Below, in pieces: positions 36,776 to 45,079 of a DNA stretch of 64,000 nucleotides (the stretch's first letter is position 1; each line of letters begins with the position of its first letter). The stretch is from Rhodopseudomonas telluris (GTDB lineage: Bacteria; Pseudomonadota; Alphaproteobacteria; Rhizobiales; Xanthobacteraceae), in the NCBI RefSeq assembly GCF_042432815.1, contig NZ_JBHLWM010000008.1, positions 868,001-932,000 on the forward strand, in the 5' to 3' direction. The translations under genes were made by a program, and so were the position numbers. The notes beneath the pieces were generated by a model. The model was not told where the DNA came from. It worked only from the letters and a program-made list of their open reading frames with translations, and made no database searches.

Positions 36776-37282
36776 TTACTTCGTAAACTCATCCGCGCGA
36801 AACTGCCGCGCGATCTGATCCAGCACGGCGTTGACCATACCGGTTTCGTCCGGCTCGACGAAGGCGTGCGCGACATCGACATATTCGGAGACGACGACGC
36901 GCGCCGGGATGTCCTTGCGGTGTTCGAGCTCATAGGCGCCCGCACGCATCACCGCGCGGATGATGGCGTCGATCCGCGCCAGCGGCCAGCCCTTGGCCAG
37001 CGCCTCGTCGATCAGCGGATCTAGCGTCTTCTGGTCGCGCACCACGCCGGAGACGACGTCGCGGAAGAACGCAGCCTCGGCCGGCAGGTACTGATCCCCC
37101 TCGACCTCGTTGCCGATCCAGTGGCTCTCGAATTCGGCGAAGGTGTCGTCGATGCCGGCGCCGCCGATGTCCATCTGGTACAGCGCCTGCACGGCCGCGA
37201 GCCGCGCTGCGCCACGCCGGTTGGCCTTGCGCTCGCCGGCTTTGGGCTGCGGCCGAAACGGTTTGCGGGGTTGCTCGGCCAT
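36776..37282 (-). CDS. nusB: Transcription antitermination factor NusB
   Basis: RNA-binding protein that with NusE(S10) forms the rRNA antitermination complex. 168 aa; the N-terminus is basic (KPFRPQPKAGERKANRRGAA), followed by the helical RLAAVQALYQMDIGGAG start typical of NusB, a GVVRDQKTLDPLIDEALAKGW segment and the C-terminal VVSEYVDVAHAFV motif. It begins 2 nt after the ribH stop on the same strand, implying cotranscription with riboflavin genes. Confidence 0.95.
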   Translation of the reverse strand: MAEQPRKPFRPQPKAGERKANRRGAARLAAVQALYQMDIGGAGIDDTFAEFESHWIGNEVEGDQYLPAEAAFFRDVVSGVVRDQKTLDPLIDEALAKGWPLARIDAIIRAVMRAGAYELEHRKDIPARVVVSEYVDVAHAFVEPDETGMVNAVLDQIARQFRADEFTK

Positions 37283-37284
37283 CG

Positions 37285-37776
37285 TCAGGCCTTTGCCAGC
37301 CGGCGCTTGATCCGCAGCATCGCCAACGCGGCGCGCGCGGCGTCGCCGCCCTTGTTGAGATCGCCCGGCTTGGCGCGTGCCCAGGCCTGCTCGTCATTGT
37401 TGACGGTGATGATGCCGTTGCCGAGCGGGAATTTGCGAGCGACGCTGAGGTCCATCAGCGCACGCGCCGATTCCATTGACACGATCTCGAAATGGATGGT
37501 CTCGCCGCGCACCACGCAGCCCAGCGCGATCGCCGCGTCGTAGGGCTTGCCGGCGGCTTCCGCGGCATCGACCGCGATCGCGACCGCGGCGGGAATTTCC
37601 AGCGCGCCGGGCACGGTGAGCACGTCGTGCGTCGCGCCGGCCGCCTTCAGCTCGGCGATCGCGCCTTCCAACAACGCGTCCTGGATGTCGTCATAGAACC
37701 GCGCCTCGACGATCAGGACGCGCGCGCCCGAAATGTCGGTCTGGTCTTTCAAGGGAGCGCGCCGCGCGTCTGCCAT
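37285..37776 (-). CDS. ribH: 6,7-dimethyl-8-ribityllumazine synthase
   Basis: Condenses the ribityl-aminopyrimidine with dihydroxybutanone phosphate to make lumazine. The 163-aa protein has the typical IVEARFYDDIQDALLEGA start, VPGALEIPAAV, CVVRGETIHFEIVSME and PLGNGIITVNNDEQAW with the catalytic His in the HFE region. It directly precedes nusB and is preceded by a palindromic intergenic element separating it from ribE. Confidence 0.96.
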   Translation of the reverse strand: MADARRAPLKDQTDISGARVLIVEARFYDDIQDALLEGAIAELKAAGATHDVLTVPGALEIPAAVAIAVDAAEAAGKPYDAAIALGCVVRGETIHFEIVSMESARALMDLSVARKFPLGNGIITVNNDEQAWARAKPGDLNKGGDAARAALAMLRIKRRLAKA

Positions 37777-37822
37777 GGGTGTTTCTTCTTCGATCCGTTT
37801 GCTGTCACTCGGCCGGCCCGGA

Positions 37823-37919
37823 CCTCATCCTGAGGAGCGGCCGTCAGGCCGCGTCTCGAAGGCTGAGCGCCACGGTGCTCGTGGTTCGGGACGGCGCTTC
37901 GCGCCTCCTCGCCATGAGG
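37823..37919. repeat. RPE-like palindromic intergenic element (degraded type B)
   Basis: CCTCATCCTGAGG at the left and a corresponding right arm containing CTCCTCGCCATGAGG frame the element between ribE and ribH. The arms match the type B elements at 31548 and 52347 only partly. Inserted within the riboflavin cluster, so ribE and ribH may not share one uninterrupted message. Confidence 0.65.
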
Positions 37920-37988
37920 GCCCGGGGGTTGTAGGCGGAGGCCGGGGCAAAGCCAAGCCCGCCAAGGCCGATGGTGCCGCCCTGCCGC

Positions 37989-38597
37989 CTATTTCATCTC
38001 GCTCAGCCGCGCCGCATAGCGCGCCATCAGGTCGACTTCGAGATTGACCGCGCTGCCGACCTGCCAGCCGCCCAGGATGGTGGCGGACAGCGTGTGCGGG
38101 ATGATCAGCACCGAAAACCGCGTGCCGTCGACAGTATTCACGGTCAGCGAGGTGCCATCGAGCGTGACCGAGCCCTTGGCGGCGATGAAGCGCGCCAGCT
38201 CGCGCGAGGTCTCCAGGGTGAACCGCGCCATGTCGGGCAGCTCTTCGCGCGCCACGATGGTGGCGATGCCGTCGACATGACCGGTGACGATGTGGCCGCC
38301 CAGCTCGTCGCCGATCTTCAGCGCGCGCTCGAGATTGAGCTTGGTACCGGCCGCCCAGGCGTTCGCGGTAGTCTTGGCCAACGTTTCGGCGCCGGCATCA
38401 ACCTCGTACCAGGTGGTGCCGCCCTCGACGCCCGACCCGACCACGGTCATGCAGATGCCATTGCTGGCGATCGACGCGCCATCGACGATCGTCGATTGGT
38501 CGTAGGTGCAGCGGATGCGCAATCGGTGCAGCTGGCCCTGAGCGACCGGCTGGACGGTTTCGATCTCGCCGATGTCGGTGACGATGCCGGTAAACAT
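37989..38597 (-). CDS. ribE: Riboflavin synthase alpha chain
   Basis: Dismutates two molecules of lumazine to riboflavin. The 202-aa protein has two similar lumazine-binding domains: MFTGIVTDIGEIE with VDGASIASNGICMTVVG, and the second with HIVTGHVDGIATIV and LDGTSLTVNTVDGT. It lies 9 bp downstream of ribD. The final enzyme of the pathway, placed beside ribD, ribH and nusB. Confidence 0.95.
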   Translation of the reverse strand: MFTGIVTDIGEIETVQPVAQGQLHRLRIRCTYDQSTIVDGASIASNGICMTVVGSGVEGGTTWYEVDAGAETLAKTTANAWAAGTKLNLERALKIGDELGGHIVTGHVDGIATIVAREELPDMARFTLETSRELARFIAAKGSVTLDGTSLTVNTVDGTRFSVLIIPHTLSATILGGWQVGSAVNLEVDLMARYAARLSEMK

Positions 38598-38606
38598 GGA
38601 GGCCTC

Positions 38607-39788
38607 TCAGGTCCGGTCGTAAATGGCGAGCGTGTCGTCGCCGACGCGCTCGGAGCTGCGTTCGCGCCAGTCCGGCGCATCGGTGATCGCGGTCAGCGGC
38701 AGGCCGTCCAGCGCGGCGACGCCGCCCTCTCCGATCGGTGCCGGACCGCGCAGCAACCAGATCTCGTCGGCGAGCCGGCCGGCCACGATCGCGCGCGCGA
38801 CCTGCGCGCCGCCTTCGACCAGCAGCCGCGTCACGCCCCTGTCCGACAGCGCGCGCAGCACCGCCGGCAACGACAGGCCGGGCGTGTCGGCACAGTCCGC
38901 CACATGGATGACCTCGGCACCGGCGGCGCCGAGCCGCATCGCGCTGGCGGCTTCGGCGATCTCGGACGCCATCAGCCACAGCGGCGTCTGCCGCGCCGAG
39001 TGCACCAGCCGGCTGTCTCCGGGAATCCGCAGGCTGCGGTCCAGCACCACACGGATCGGCGATTGGGCCGCCATGCCGGGCAGCCGGCAGGTCAGCTGCG
39101 GGTCATCGGCCAGCACCGTGCCGATGCCGACCAGGATCGCGTCCGATTGCGCGCGCAGCAGATGCACCCGCGCCCGCGCCGCCTCGCCGGTAATCGCCAC
39201 CGGCTTGCGCCCTGCGGCGGCGATCTTGTCGTCGGCCGAGACGGCGAGCTTGAGCACCACATGCGGCCGCTGCTCTTGGACGCGCAGCAGATGCCCGGCA
39301 TGGTCGCGCGCGGCCTCCTCGGCACACAGTCCGACCTCGACGGCGATGCCGGCGTCGCGCAGCCGGGCATGGCCCTGGCCGCCGACCAGCGGATTGGGAT
39401 CTTCGATCGCCGACACCACGCGGGCCACGCCAGCCGCGACGATCGCGTCGGCGCAGGGCGGCGAGCGGCCGTGATGCGAGCATGGCTCGAGCGTCACGTA
39501 CAGCGTCGCGCCGCGCGCGGCCTCGCCGGCCCGGCGCAGCGCCTCGACCTCGGCATGCGGGCGGCCGCCGTCCTGAGTCCAGCCGCGGCCGATGATGACG
39601 CCGTCCTTGACCAGCACCGCGCCGACCGCCGGATTGGTCCCGGTCCGGCCAAGCCCCCGGCGCCCCAGCGTCAGCGCCAGCTGCATGTAACGGCGATCAG
39701 CGGCGGCGCTCGGCGACGCCTGCGCTTTCGCAGCCTTCTCGGCGGCCAGCCGCGCGCCGTATTGTTCTTCCAGAATGCGGAAGATCAT
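38607..39788 (-). CDS. ribD: Bifunctional diaminohydroxyphosphoribosylaminopyrimidine deaminase/reductase
   Basis: Catalyses deamination and reduction steps of riboflavin synthesis. N-terminal deaminase domain with zinc motif PHAEVEAL and PCSHHGRSPPC; C-terminal reductase domain (RPHVVLKLAVSADDKIAA, LLVEGGAQVARAIV). The 393-aa protein carries a 34-residue N-terminal extension (MIFRILEEQYGARLAAEKAA...) before the conserved MQLALTLGRRGLG. The extension start is supported because its ATG overlaps the nrdR stop in ATGA, coupling nrdR-ribD. Confidence 0.95.
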   Translation of the reverse strand: MIFRILEEQYGARLAAEKAAKAQASPSAAADRRYMQLALTLGRRGLGRTGTNPAVGAVLVKDGVIIGRGWTQDGGRPHAEVEALRRAGEAARGATLYVTLEPCSHHGRSPPCADAIVAAGVARVVSAIEDPNPLVGGQGHARLRDAGIAVEVGLCAEEAARDHAGHLLRVQEQRPHVVLKLAVSADDKIAAAGRKPVAITGEAARARVHLLRAQSDAILVGIGTVLADDPQLTCRLPGMAAQSPIRVVLDRSLRIPGDSRLVHSARQTPLWLMASEIAEAASAMRLGAAGAEVIHVADCADTPGLSLPAVLRALSDRGVTRLLVEGGAQVARAIVAGRLADEIWLLRGPAPIGEGGVAALDGLPLTAITDAPDWRERSSERVGDDTLAIYDRT

Positions 39789-40267
39789 TTGCGGACCAGC
39801 GCCGGCCGAATCTCGTCCTCATTGGTGAGTTCGCCCAGCACCGCCTCGAAATCCTTGGCCTCGCGGAAATTGCGGTACACCGAGGCGAACCGCACATAGG
39901 CGACGTCGTCGAGCTTGCGCAGGTGATCCATCACGATCTCGCCGATCGTCTCCGACGAGATATCCGCCTCGCCACCGCTTTCCAGCTCACGGACGATCGC
40001 CGAGACCATCTGCTCGACCCGGTCCGGCTCGACCGGCCGCTTGCGCAGCGAGATCTGCACCGAGCGCACCAGCTTGTCGCGGTCGAACGGCACGCGGCGG
40101 CCGTTGCGCTTGATCACGGTGAGTTCGCGCAGCTGCACCCGCTCGAAGGTGGTAAAGCGGAAATTGCACGCGACGCAAACCCGCCGCCGCCGGATCACCG
40201 AGGAATCCTCGGTCGGCCGGCTGTCCTTCACCTGGGTATCGAGGCTGTTGCAGTTCGGGCAGCGCAT
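39785..40267 (-). CDS. nrdR: Ribonucleotide reductase transcriptional repressor NrdR
   Basis: Zinc-ribbon plus ATP-cone repressor that senses (d)ATP and controls ribonucleotide reductase genes. The start MRCPNCNSLDTQVKDSRP at ATG 40267 gives the first half of the zinc ribbon, and CVACNFRFTTFER the second. The ATP-cone follows with FERVQLRELTVIKRNGRR. 160 aa. The frame is open upstream for 15 codons into a palindromic repeat but the family start is 40267. Coupled to ribD by ATGA. Confidence 0.95.
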   Translation of the reverse strand: MRCPNCNSLDTQVKDSRPTEDSSVIRRRRVCVACNFRFTTFERVQLRELTVIKRNGRRVPFDRDKLVRSVQISLRKRPVEPDRVEQMVSAIVRELESGGEADISSETIGEIVMDHLRKLDDVAYVRFASVYRNFREAKDFEAVLGELTNEDEIRPALVRK

Positions 40268-40281
40268 CGCTTGTCCCCTCG

Positions 40282-40360
40282 CGTCATGCCCGGGCTTGAC
40301 CCGGGCATCCATCGCTTCTTCACAAGAAGATGGATTGCCGGGTCAAGCCCGGCAATGACG
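40282..40360. repeat. RPE-like palindromic element (type A) between nrdR and glyA
   Basis: A roughly 79-bp inverted repeat: CGTCATGCCCGGGCTTGACC at left mirrors, after reverse complement, CGTCATTGCCGGGCTTGACC at right, with inner arms pairing around TTCTTCACAAGAA. It can fold into a long hairpin. A related half-element is at 50755-50778. Confidence 0.85.
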
Positions 40361-40363
40361 GTC

Positions 40364-41665
40364 TTACTGATAGATCGGGAAGCGATCGGTCAATTCCTTG
40401 ACGCGCTGCTTCACCGAGGCTTCCACCAGTGGCGCGCTGCCATCCGGAGATTGCGCAATCGCATTCAACACTTCGGCGATCAGGTTACCAACCTGCTGGA
40501 ACTCGGCAACGCCGAATCCGCGGGTCGTCGCCGCCGGGGTGCCGAGGCGCAGGCCCGAGGTGACGAACGGCTTCTCCGGGTCGAACGGGATACCGTTCTT
40601 GTTGCAGGTGATGGCCGCGCGGACCAGCGCCTTCTCGGAGACGTTGCCCTTCAGCCCCTTCGGCCGCAGGTCGACCAGCATCAGATGATTGTCCGTGCCG
40701 CCCGAGACCAGATCGAAGCCGGCCGCGCGCAGCGTTTCCGCAAGCGCCTTGGCGTTTTCGACGACGTTCTTCGTGTAGACCTTGAAGTCAGGCTGCAACG
40801 CTTCCTTGAACGCCACCGCCTTGGCGGCGATGACGTGCATCAGCGGGCCGCCCTGCAGGCCCGGGAAGATCGCCGAGTTGAACTTCTTAGCCAGCGCCTC
40901 GTCGTTGGTCAGGATCAGGCCGCCGCGCGGGCCGCGCAGCGACTTGTGGGTCGTGGTGGTGACGACGTGGGCGTGCGGCACCGGCGAGGCATGGACGCCG
41001 CCCGCCACCAGCCCGGCGAAGTGCGCCATGTCGACCATGAAATACGCGCCGACGCTGTCGGCGATCTCGCGGAAGCGCTTGAAGTCCCAGGCGCGCGGAT
41101 AGGCCGAGCCGCCGGCGATGATCAGCTTCGGCTTGGTCTCCTCGGCCAGCTTGGCGACCGCATCCATGTCGATCATCTGGTCCTCGCGGCGCACCGTGTA
41201 GTGCACCGGCTTGAACCACTTGCCGCTCATGTTGACCGGAGCGCCGTGGGTGAGATGGCCGCCGGCGGCGAGGTCGAGGCCCATGAAGGTATCGCCCGGC
41301 TGCAGCAACGCCAGGAATACCGCCTGGTTCATCTGGCTGCCGGAGTTCGGCTGGACATTGGCGAAGTTCGCGCCGAACAGCTTCTTGGCCCGCTCGATCG
41401 CCAGATTCTCAGCGACATCGACGAATTCGCAGCCGCCGTAATAGCGGTTGCCCGGATAACCTTCCGCATACTTGTTGGTCATAACCGAGCCCTGCGCTTC
41501 CAGCACCGCGCGGCTGACGATGTTCTCGGAGGCGATCAGCTCGACCTCGTGGCGCTGCCGGCCGAGTTCGCCCTTGATGGCGGCGGCGATCTCGGGATCG
41601 GCCTGCTCGAGCGAGGCGGAGAAGAAGCTGTCGGGCGCGGAGGCGGTCTTGGCTGATGTGCTCAT
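40364..41665 (-). CDS. glyA: Serine hydroxymethyltransferase
   Basis: PLP enzyme interconverting serine and glycine with tetrahydrofolate, the main one-carbon source. The start MSTSAKTASAPDSFF at ATG 41665 gives 433 aa. Features: QRHEVELIASENIVSRAVLE, YAEGYPGNRYYGG, and the PLP lysine in VTTTTHKSLRGPRGGLI. The frame extends far upstream (to 41998) but that part is not family-like. No glycine riboswitch was seen upstream. It is in the same direction as nrdR and separated by the palindromic element. Confidence 0.97.
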   Translation of the reverse strand: MSTSAKTASAPDSFFSASLEQADPEIAAAIKGELGRQRHEVELIASENIVSRAVLEAQGSVMTNKYAEGYPGNRYYGGCEFVDVAENLAIERAKKLFGANFANVQPNSGSQMNQAVFLALLQPGDTFMGLDLAAGGHLTHGAPVNMSGKWFKPVHYTVRREDQMIDMDAVAKLAEETKPKLIIAGGSAYPRAWDFKRFREIADSVGAYFMVDMAHFAGLVAGGVHASPVPHAHVVTTTTHKSLRGPRGGLILTNDEALAKKFNSAIFPGLQGGPLMHVIAAKAVAFKEALQPDFKVYTKNVVENAKALAETLRAAGFDLVSGGTDNHLMLVDLRPKGLKGNVSEKALVRAAITCNKNGIPFDPEKPFVTSGLRLGTPAATTRGFGVAEFQQVGNLIAEVLNAIAQSPDGSAPLVEASVKQRVKELTDRFPIYQ

Positions 41666-41894
41666 GGGAAAAGTCTCCACCGCCGCAGCCGGGTCCCGGG
41701 TGCGAGCGGTTACAGGATAGCGGTTCGGAAGCGGCGGGTGCCGCATAGCACATCCGGACCGCCCGGCCAAGGACGCCGCCACCATTTGCGGCCATGCGCC
41801 CCACTCAGACCCAGATATGGTGGATGTGAGGCATTTGCAGGAGGGGTCGGTCTCACCGCCGGCCCGGCCCGCGCTCGCCCCGCCGGTCGGCCGG

Positions 41895-42551
41895 TTAGAT
41901 CCGGAACAGCGGCTGCAGCAGACGCGCCCAGGCGTTCTTGAAGCGCAGCGGCGCGTCGGTGACGGCGAGACAGATGCAATCCTGATCCGGGCCGGCATGC
42001 GGCTGGTGCTCGGTCTGCTCGTCGGTTTCGGCCACGTCGCCGCGCACCAGCACCACGCCCTCGTCGCAGAGGCTGCCGCTCAGCACCAGGGTCAGCTCGC
42101 GGCCACCATGGCTGTGAGTCGGCACCTTGGTGCCGCCCTGGAATCGCAGCATCCGCGCCTGCGGACGGCAGCCGGGAATGTCGATCACGATCTGCTGCAC
42201 CCGCGGCGCCACCCGCGTCCAGCGCAGCGTGTCCAGATCGCCGCCGAGATAGCTGCGCAGCGGCTCGGGGATCACGATGTCGGATACCGGCAGACCATGG
42301 ACCGGCGCCGGCGCCGCCACGGGTTCGGCCCGGAGCCGGGACAGCACCGATTGCATCAGCCCCGGCGACAGCTCCGCCGCCGGCAGCGCTTCGAGTAGTT
42401 CGCCGCCGACGGCCTCGGCCGCTGCGCTGCGCGCACGGCAATGCGGGCACAGCGCCAGATGCGTGGCGACCAGGAGGCTGGAGGCTTCGTCCAGCGTGCC
42501 GGCGGCATAGCTCAGCAGCAGATCGTCGCCGATATGGTGGCGCGCGCTCAT
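41895..42551 (-). CDS. chrR: ChrR-type anti-sigma factor (zinc ZAS domain plus cupin)
   Basis: Cytosolic anti-sigma factor that holds its partner sigma factor. Related ChrR releases RpoE on singlet oxygen. The N-terminal zinc anti-sigma motif is seen as H6, then H-x3-C-x2-C (HLALCPHC, residues 31-38). The C-terminal half is a cupin with PTHSHGGRELTLVLSG (H-x-H-x4-E). 218 aa. Its ATG 42551 overlaps the sigma stop (ATGA), the normal coupled order rpoE-chrR. Confidence 0.9.
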   Translation of the reverse strand: MSARHHIGDDLLLSYAAGTLDEASSLLVATHLALCPHCRARSAAAEAVGGELLEALPAAELSPGLMQSVLSRLRAEPVAAPAPVHGLPVSDIVIPEPLRSYLGGDLDTLRWTRVAPRVQQIVIDIPGCRPQARMLRFQGGTKVPTHSHGGRELTLVLSGSLCDEGVVLVRGDVAETDEQTEHQPHAGPDQDCICLAVTDAPLRFKNAWARLLQPLFRI

Positions 42552-43135
42552 CGCCCGGCTCCGGTGCGGCCGTCGAGCGCCGCGCGCAGCTTGCCGAAGG
42601 CGAGACGGATCCGGGACTTCACCGTCCCGACCGGCAGGCCAAGATGCTCGGCGATTTCGCCGTGGGAGCGGTTCTCGTAGAAAGATAGCATCAGCACGCT
42701 CTTCTCGTTGGCGGACAGTCCATTCATCACCTCGCGCACGGTCTGTTCGATCTCGGCGCGTTCGAGCAGCCGGTCCGGCGGCTCCTCGTCGTCCGGGATG
42801 AACGCGGGATCGTTGGGATCGAACGACGGCCGCCGCGCCTGGCGAAACCGGTCGATGCCGACATTGCGGGCGATGGCGAAGATCCAGGTCGCCGCCGAGG
42901 CCCGGGCAGGATCGTAGGCCGCGGCATTGCGCCAGACCGACACCATCGTCTCCTGCGTGATCTCCTCCGCCAGCGCGGGATCGCTGCCGCGCCGCGAGAA
43001 ATAGGATTTCAGGCGCGGCGCGAAATGCCGGAACAGCTCCTCGAACGCCGCCTCGTCCTGCGCGGCGGCGATCCGCACGATGCAGGCGGACCACGGGTCC
43101 GCGATCTCCGAAGGGTCGCTCCGCAGCTTGTCCAT
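42548..43135 (-). CDS. rpoE: RpoE-type ECF sigma factor (singlet-oxygen-response type)
   Basis: Extracytoplasmic-function sigma factor with sigma region 2 (about 25-90, FEELFRHFAPRLKSYFSRRG and WIFAIARNVGIDRFRQ) and region 4 (about 130-180, LSANEKSVLMLSFYENRSHG and GLPVGTVKSRIRLAFGKL). Its cognate anti-sigma ChrR overlaps downstream. ATG 43135 is chosen from the conserved start (MDKLRSDPSEIADPWS), but the ribosome binding site is weak and in-frame ATGs at 43237 and 43336 exist. A TGATCC-N16-CGTAT site upstream suggests self-activation. Confidence 0.9.
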   Translation of the reverse strand: MDKLRSDPSEIADPWSACIVRIAAAQDEAAFEELFRHFAPRLKSYFSRRGSDPALAEEITQETMVSVWRNAAAYDPARASAATWIFAIARNVGIDRFRQARRPSFDPNDPAFIPDDEEPPDRLLERAEIEQTVREVMNGLSANEKSVLMLSFYENRSHGEIAEHLGLPVGTVKSRIRLAFGKLRAALDGRTGAGR

Positions 43136-43433
43136 GGCGACCAGTCCATTCTCGCGCGACGATCGGCCGAGATCCGCCCATTGATCGAGCGGCCCTGCCC
43201 CGGCGCCGAACCTACCGACCGCGACCGCAGGATGCATTGCGCCTTCCGTCGAGGCGCCCGACCGTCGAGATGCGAGGCCGCGCAGACCGGGCGGGTAGTT
43301 GGCAACGACTCCGTCATCGCGCGTCTGTGCTCTCATCCGACGATCGCCCGTTCGCTCCGGTGCGGCCCGCGCCTGGCCCCGACGTCATGACGGTCACGGA
43401 CTAAGCGCGACCAATTTATCCGGCCGTGGCTCG

Positions 43434-43460
43434 ATACGTTGCGGCCGGGCGTTTGGATCA
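43434..43460 (-). promoter_or_regulatory. RpoE-type promoter for rpoE-chrR
   Basis: Read on the minus strand, TGATCC (43460-43455) is followed after exactly 16 nt by CGTAT (43438-43434). The expected start would be near 43425, leaving a long leader to ATG 43135 or a shorter one to upstream in-frame ATGs. It pairs with an identically spaced site facing the other way at 43540. Confidence 0.6.
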
Positions 43461-43539
43461 CAGCTGCCGACGAAAAAACGGCCGCCCGGGCTGCGGCGAA
43501 ATGGCCTCGCGGAGTCACGCGGCCGTGACCGGCCTGCAG

Positions 43540-43566
43540 TGATCCACGCGTCGTGGCGCGCCGTAG
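43540..43566 (+). promoter_or_regulatory. RpoE-type promoter for the 33-residue membrane peptide
   Basis: TGATCC (43540-43545) is followed after exactly 16 nt by CGTAG (43562-43566). The transcript would start near 43573, about 25 nt before the peptide's ATG and just before its GGAGGAGG ribosome binding site. The same box pair and spacing face rpoE. Confidence 0.6.
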
Positions 43567-43598
43567 TGAGGGCACTACCAACCCGGAGGAGGTCTGCC

Positions 43599-43700
43599 AT
43601 GACGTTTTTCAGCAAGCTCAGCGCGATGGAACGTGCCGCGATCGGAGCCGCCCTACTGATGACTCTCGCCCCGCTGGTGCCCTACGCCATGCTCGGCTGA
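43599..43700 (+). CDS. Small membrane peptide (33 aa), probable RpoE-ChrR regulon member
   Basis: MTFFSKLSAMERAAIGAALL followed by a hydrophobic MTLAPLVPYAMLG: one predicted membrane helix (about residues 12-31) with a short basic/amphipathic N-terminus, and Pro residues in the second half. A perfect ribosome binding site, GGAGGAGG, lies 6 nt before ATG 43599. A TGATCC-N16-CGTAG site is upstream. I do not recognise a named family. It is divergent from the rpoE-chrR pair. Below the size most gene finders accept. Confidence 0.7.
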   Translation: MTFFSKLSAMERAAIGAALLMTLAPLVPYAMLG

Positions 43701-43810
43701 CGCCCTGCTCGGCTGAACGCCACCAGCCTGACTTGCCGACGGTCGCGCGCGCCTGACATCGCGCGTCCGCCCCTGTCGATCGGCGCCGTCCCCGCGCCGA
43801 TCGACTCGCG

Positions 43811-43836
43811 GCGCACCGACATCAAAGTCGGTGCGC
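43811..43836 (+). terminator. Hairpin downstream of the small membrane peptide gene
   Basis: GCGCACCGAC and GTCGGTGCGC form a perfect 10-bp stem with a 6-nt loop, 110 nt after the small peptide's stop. No T-run follows. Confidence 0.45.
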
Positions 43837-44009
43837 GCGGCGGTGTCCACGTCTCGTCAGCTTCAGGTACTCGGGCACTCGGCGACGCACAGGGCCGATC
43901 TTGCCTCCGTCTCGAGCCGGATTGGTTCATTCAAGCGATGACGCGCTTTCAGCAGAGTGGCTGGGGTAAAGCCAACATTCAGACCCCACCGCCGCAGCCG
44001 TAGCCGTAG

Positions 44010-44035
44010 CCCGCATGAGCGCAGCGACATGCGGG
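44010..44035. repeat. Short palindromic hairpin element
   Basis: CCCGCATG and CATGCGGG form an 8-bp stem around AGCGCAGCGA. The sequence looks like a short dispersed palindromic element, but only this copy was seen in the window. Confidence 0.5.
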
Positions 44036-44085
44036 GCAAGTTTGGAAGCGAAGGTCAGCATGACCATCAAGAGGCCGCTGCCCCG

Positions 44086-44718
44086 TCACCCCCACGCCAT
44101 CCGATACGCCCCGCCCTTCTCCACACTCCGCCGAAACGCCGGCCGGGTGTGCATGCGATCGATCCAGGCGGTCAGCTGCGGGTATGGGCCGAGCCTCCCG
44201 AACGAGCCCGCGACCTCGGCGACGAAGCTCATCATGATGTCGACGCCGGTCAGGTTGTCGCCGACGAAATACTCCCGCCCCTTCAGCGCGCCCTCGATGA
44301 AGCCGAGGTGGTTGGCGATTTCGCTGTCGATGCGGGGCTGCAGCGGGGCGGCGGCGTCTTTCAGGCGGCTGGTGTAGAGCTGCAGCATCAGCGGCAGCAT
44401 GGCCGAGCCCTCGGCGTAGTGCAGCCATTCCTGATAGGTCTCGAAGTCGCGCGTACCCTCGGCGGGCCGCAGCGTGCTGCCCTGGGCGTACCGGCGCAGG
44501 ATGTAGTCGACAATCGCGCCGGACTCGACCAGCGTCAGGTCGCCGTCGGTGATCACCGGCGACTTGCCGAGCGGGTGCACGGCGGCGAGTTCAGGCGGCG
44601 CCAGCCGCGTGACGGCGTCGCGCTGATAGCGCTTCAGCTCGTAGGGCGCGCCGATCTCTTCCAGCAGCCACAGGATGCGCTGCGAGCGGGAGTCGTTGAG
44701 GTGGTGAAGCGTCAGCAT
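44086..44718 (-). CDS. Glutathione S-transferase family protein
   Basis: Cytosolic GST-like protein (210 aa). The N-terminal thioredoxin-like domain has LHHLNDSRSQRILWLLEEIG with a Ser at the GST catalytic/GSH position and KSPVITDGDLTLVESGAI (cis-Pro and Glu-Ser motif for glutathione). The C-terminal helical domain follows. The substrate is unknown. It is the upstream neighbour, on the same strand, of nothing obvious; the zinc-ribbon gene starts 134 bp away. Different from the second GST at 60190. Confidence 0.9.
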   Translation of the reverse strand: MLTLHHLNDSRSQRILWLLEEIGAPYELKRYQRDAVTRLAPPELAAVHPLGKSPVITDGDLTLVESGAIVDYILRRYAQGSTLRPAEGTRDFETYQEWLHYAEGSAMLPLMLQLYTSRLKDAAAPLQPRIDSEIANHLGFIEGALKGREYFVGDNLTGVDIMMSFVAEVAGSFGRLGPYPQLTAWIDRMHTRPAFRRSVEKGGAYRMAWG

Positions 44719-44851
44719 GGCGATCTCCGGGGAAGCTGCGGGGCGCTGACGCGCCGCCGACTGGGATGGGAACGTCGTCGATCTCTGGCGCTGTCCGGAT
44801 TGCGCCTGCCGGCATCCGGGCGACGGACCGCTCGGGGAGCGTACAGACGCC

Positions 44852-45079
44852 TTACATCGTCTCCTGCTTGGCGCCGCATTCCTTGCAGACGTAGGCGACG
44901 CGGGTGACGCCCCTCGGCGCCTTGACCTTGTTGGGCGCGCCGCATTTGCCGCAGGTGGCCATGATGACCGTGTCGCCCTGCTTCACCGTGACGTTCTTGT
45001 TGGCCATCGCCTCGCGCATCAGCCGTTCGGCCTCTTCGCGCATCGCCTTCTTGTCCATGCCCTGCCCTTGTTGCTGCAT
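44852..45079 (-). CDS. Small zinc-ribbon protein (75 aa)
   Basis: MQQQGQGMDKKAMREEAERL followed by a Lys/Val stretch and two Cys pairs: CGKCGAPNKV and CKECGAKQETM at the C-terminus, a treble or zinc-ribbon like arrangement (C-x2-C, then C-x2-C). The N-terminal half is helical and charged. The start is uncertain: ATG 45079 or ATG 45058. Function unknown; it may bind RNA, DNA or protein through the ribbon. Follows the DUF4142-like gene on the same strand. Confidence 0.75.
   Translation of the reverse strand: MQQQGQGMDKKAMREEAERLMREAMANKNVTVKQGDTVIMATCGKCGAPNKVKAPRGVTRVAYVCKECGAKQETM

Larger units (their letters stand above)
43701..44085. other. 385-bp intergenic region after the small membrane peptide
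   Basis: Contains two hairpins listed separately, and a 15-nt imperfect tandem duplication around the preceding stop codon (TGCTCGGCTGACGCC, 43690-43704, repeated from 43706). No convincing gene or RNA family was seen. Confidence 0.5.

Noticed and set aside
37777..37988. FMN riboswitch upstream of the riboflavin genes
   Set aside because: The gap holds a palindromic repeat and no conserved RFN core could be recognised by eye; thiL and glyA leaders likewise showed no TPP or glycine riboswitch.
40282..40360. CRISPR or regulatory RNA at the nrdR-glyA palindrome
   Set aside because: A single long inverted repeat without regular spacers; it matches a dispersed palindromic element.
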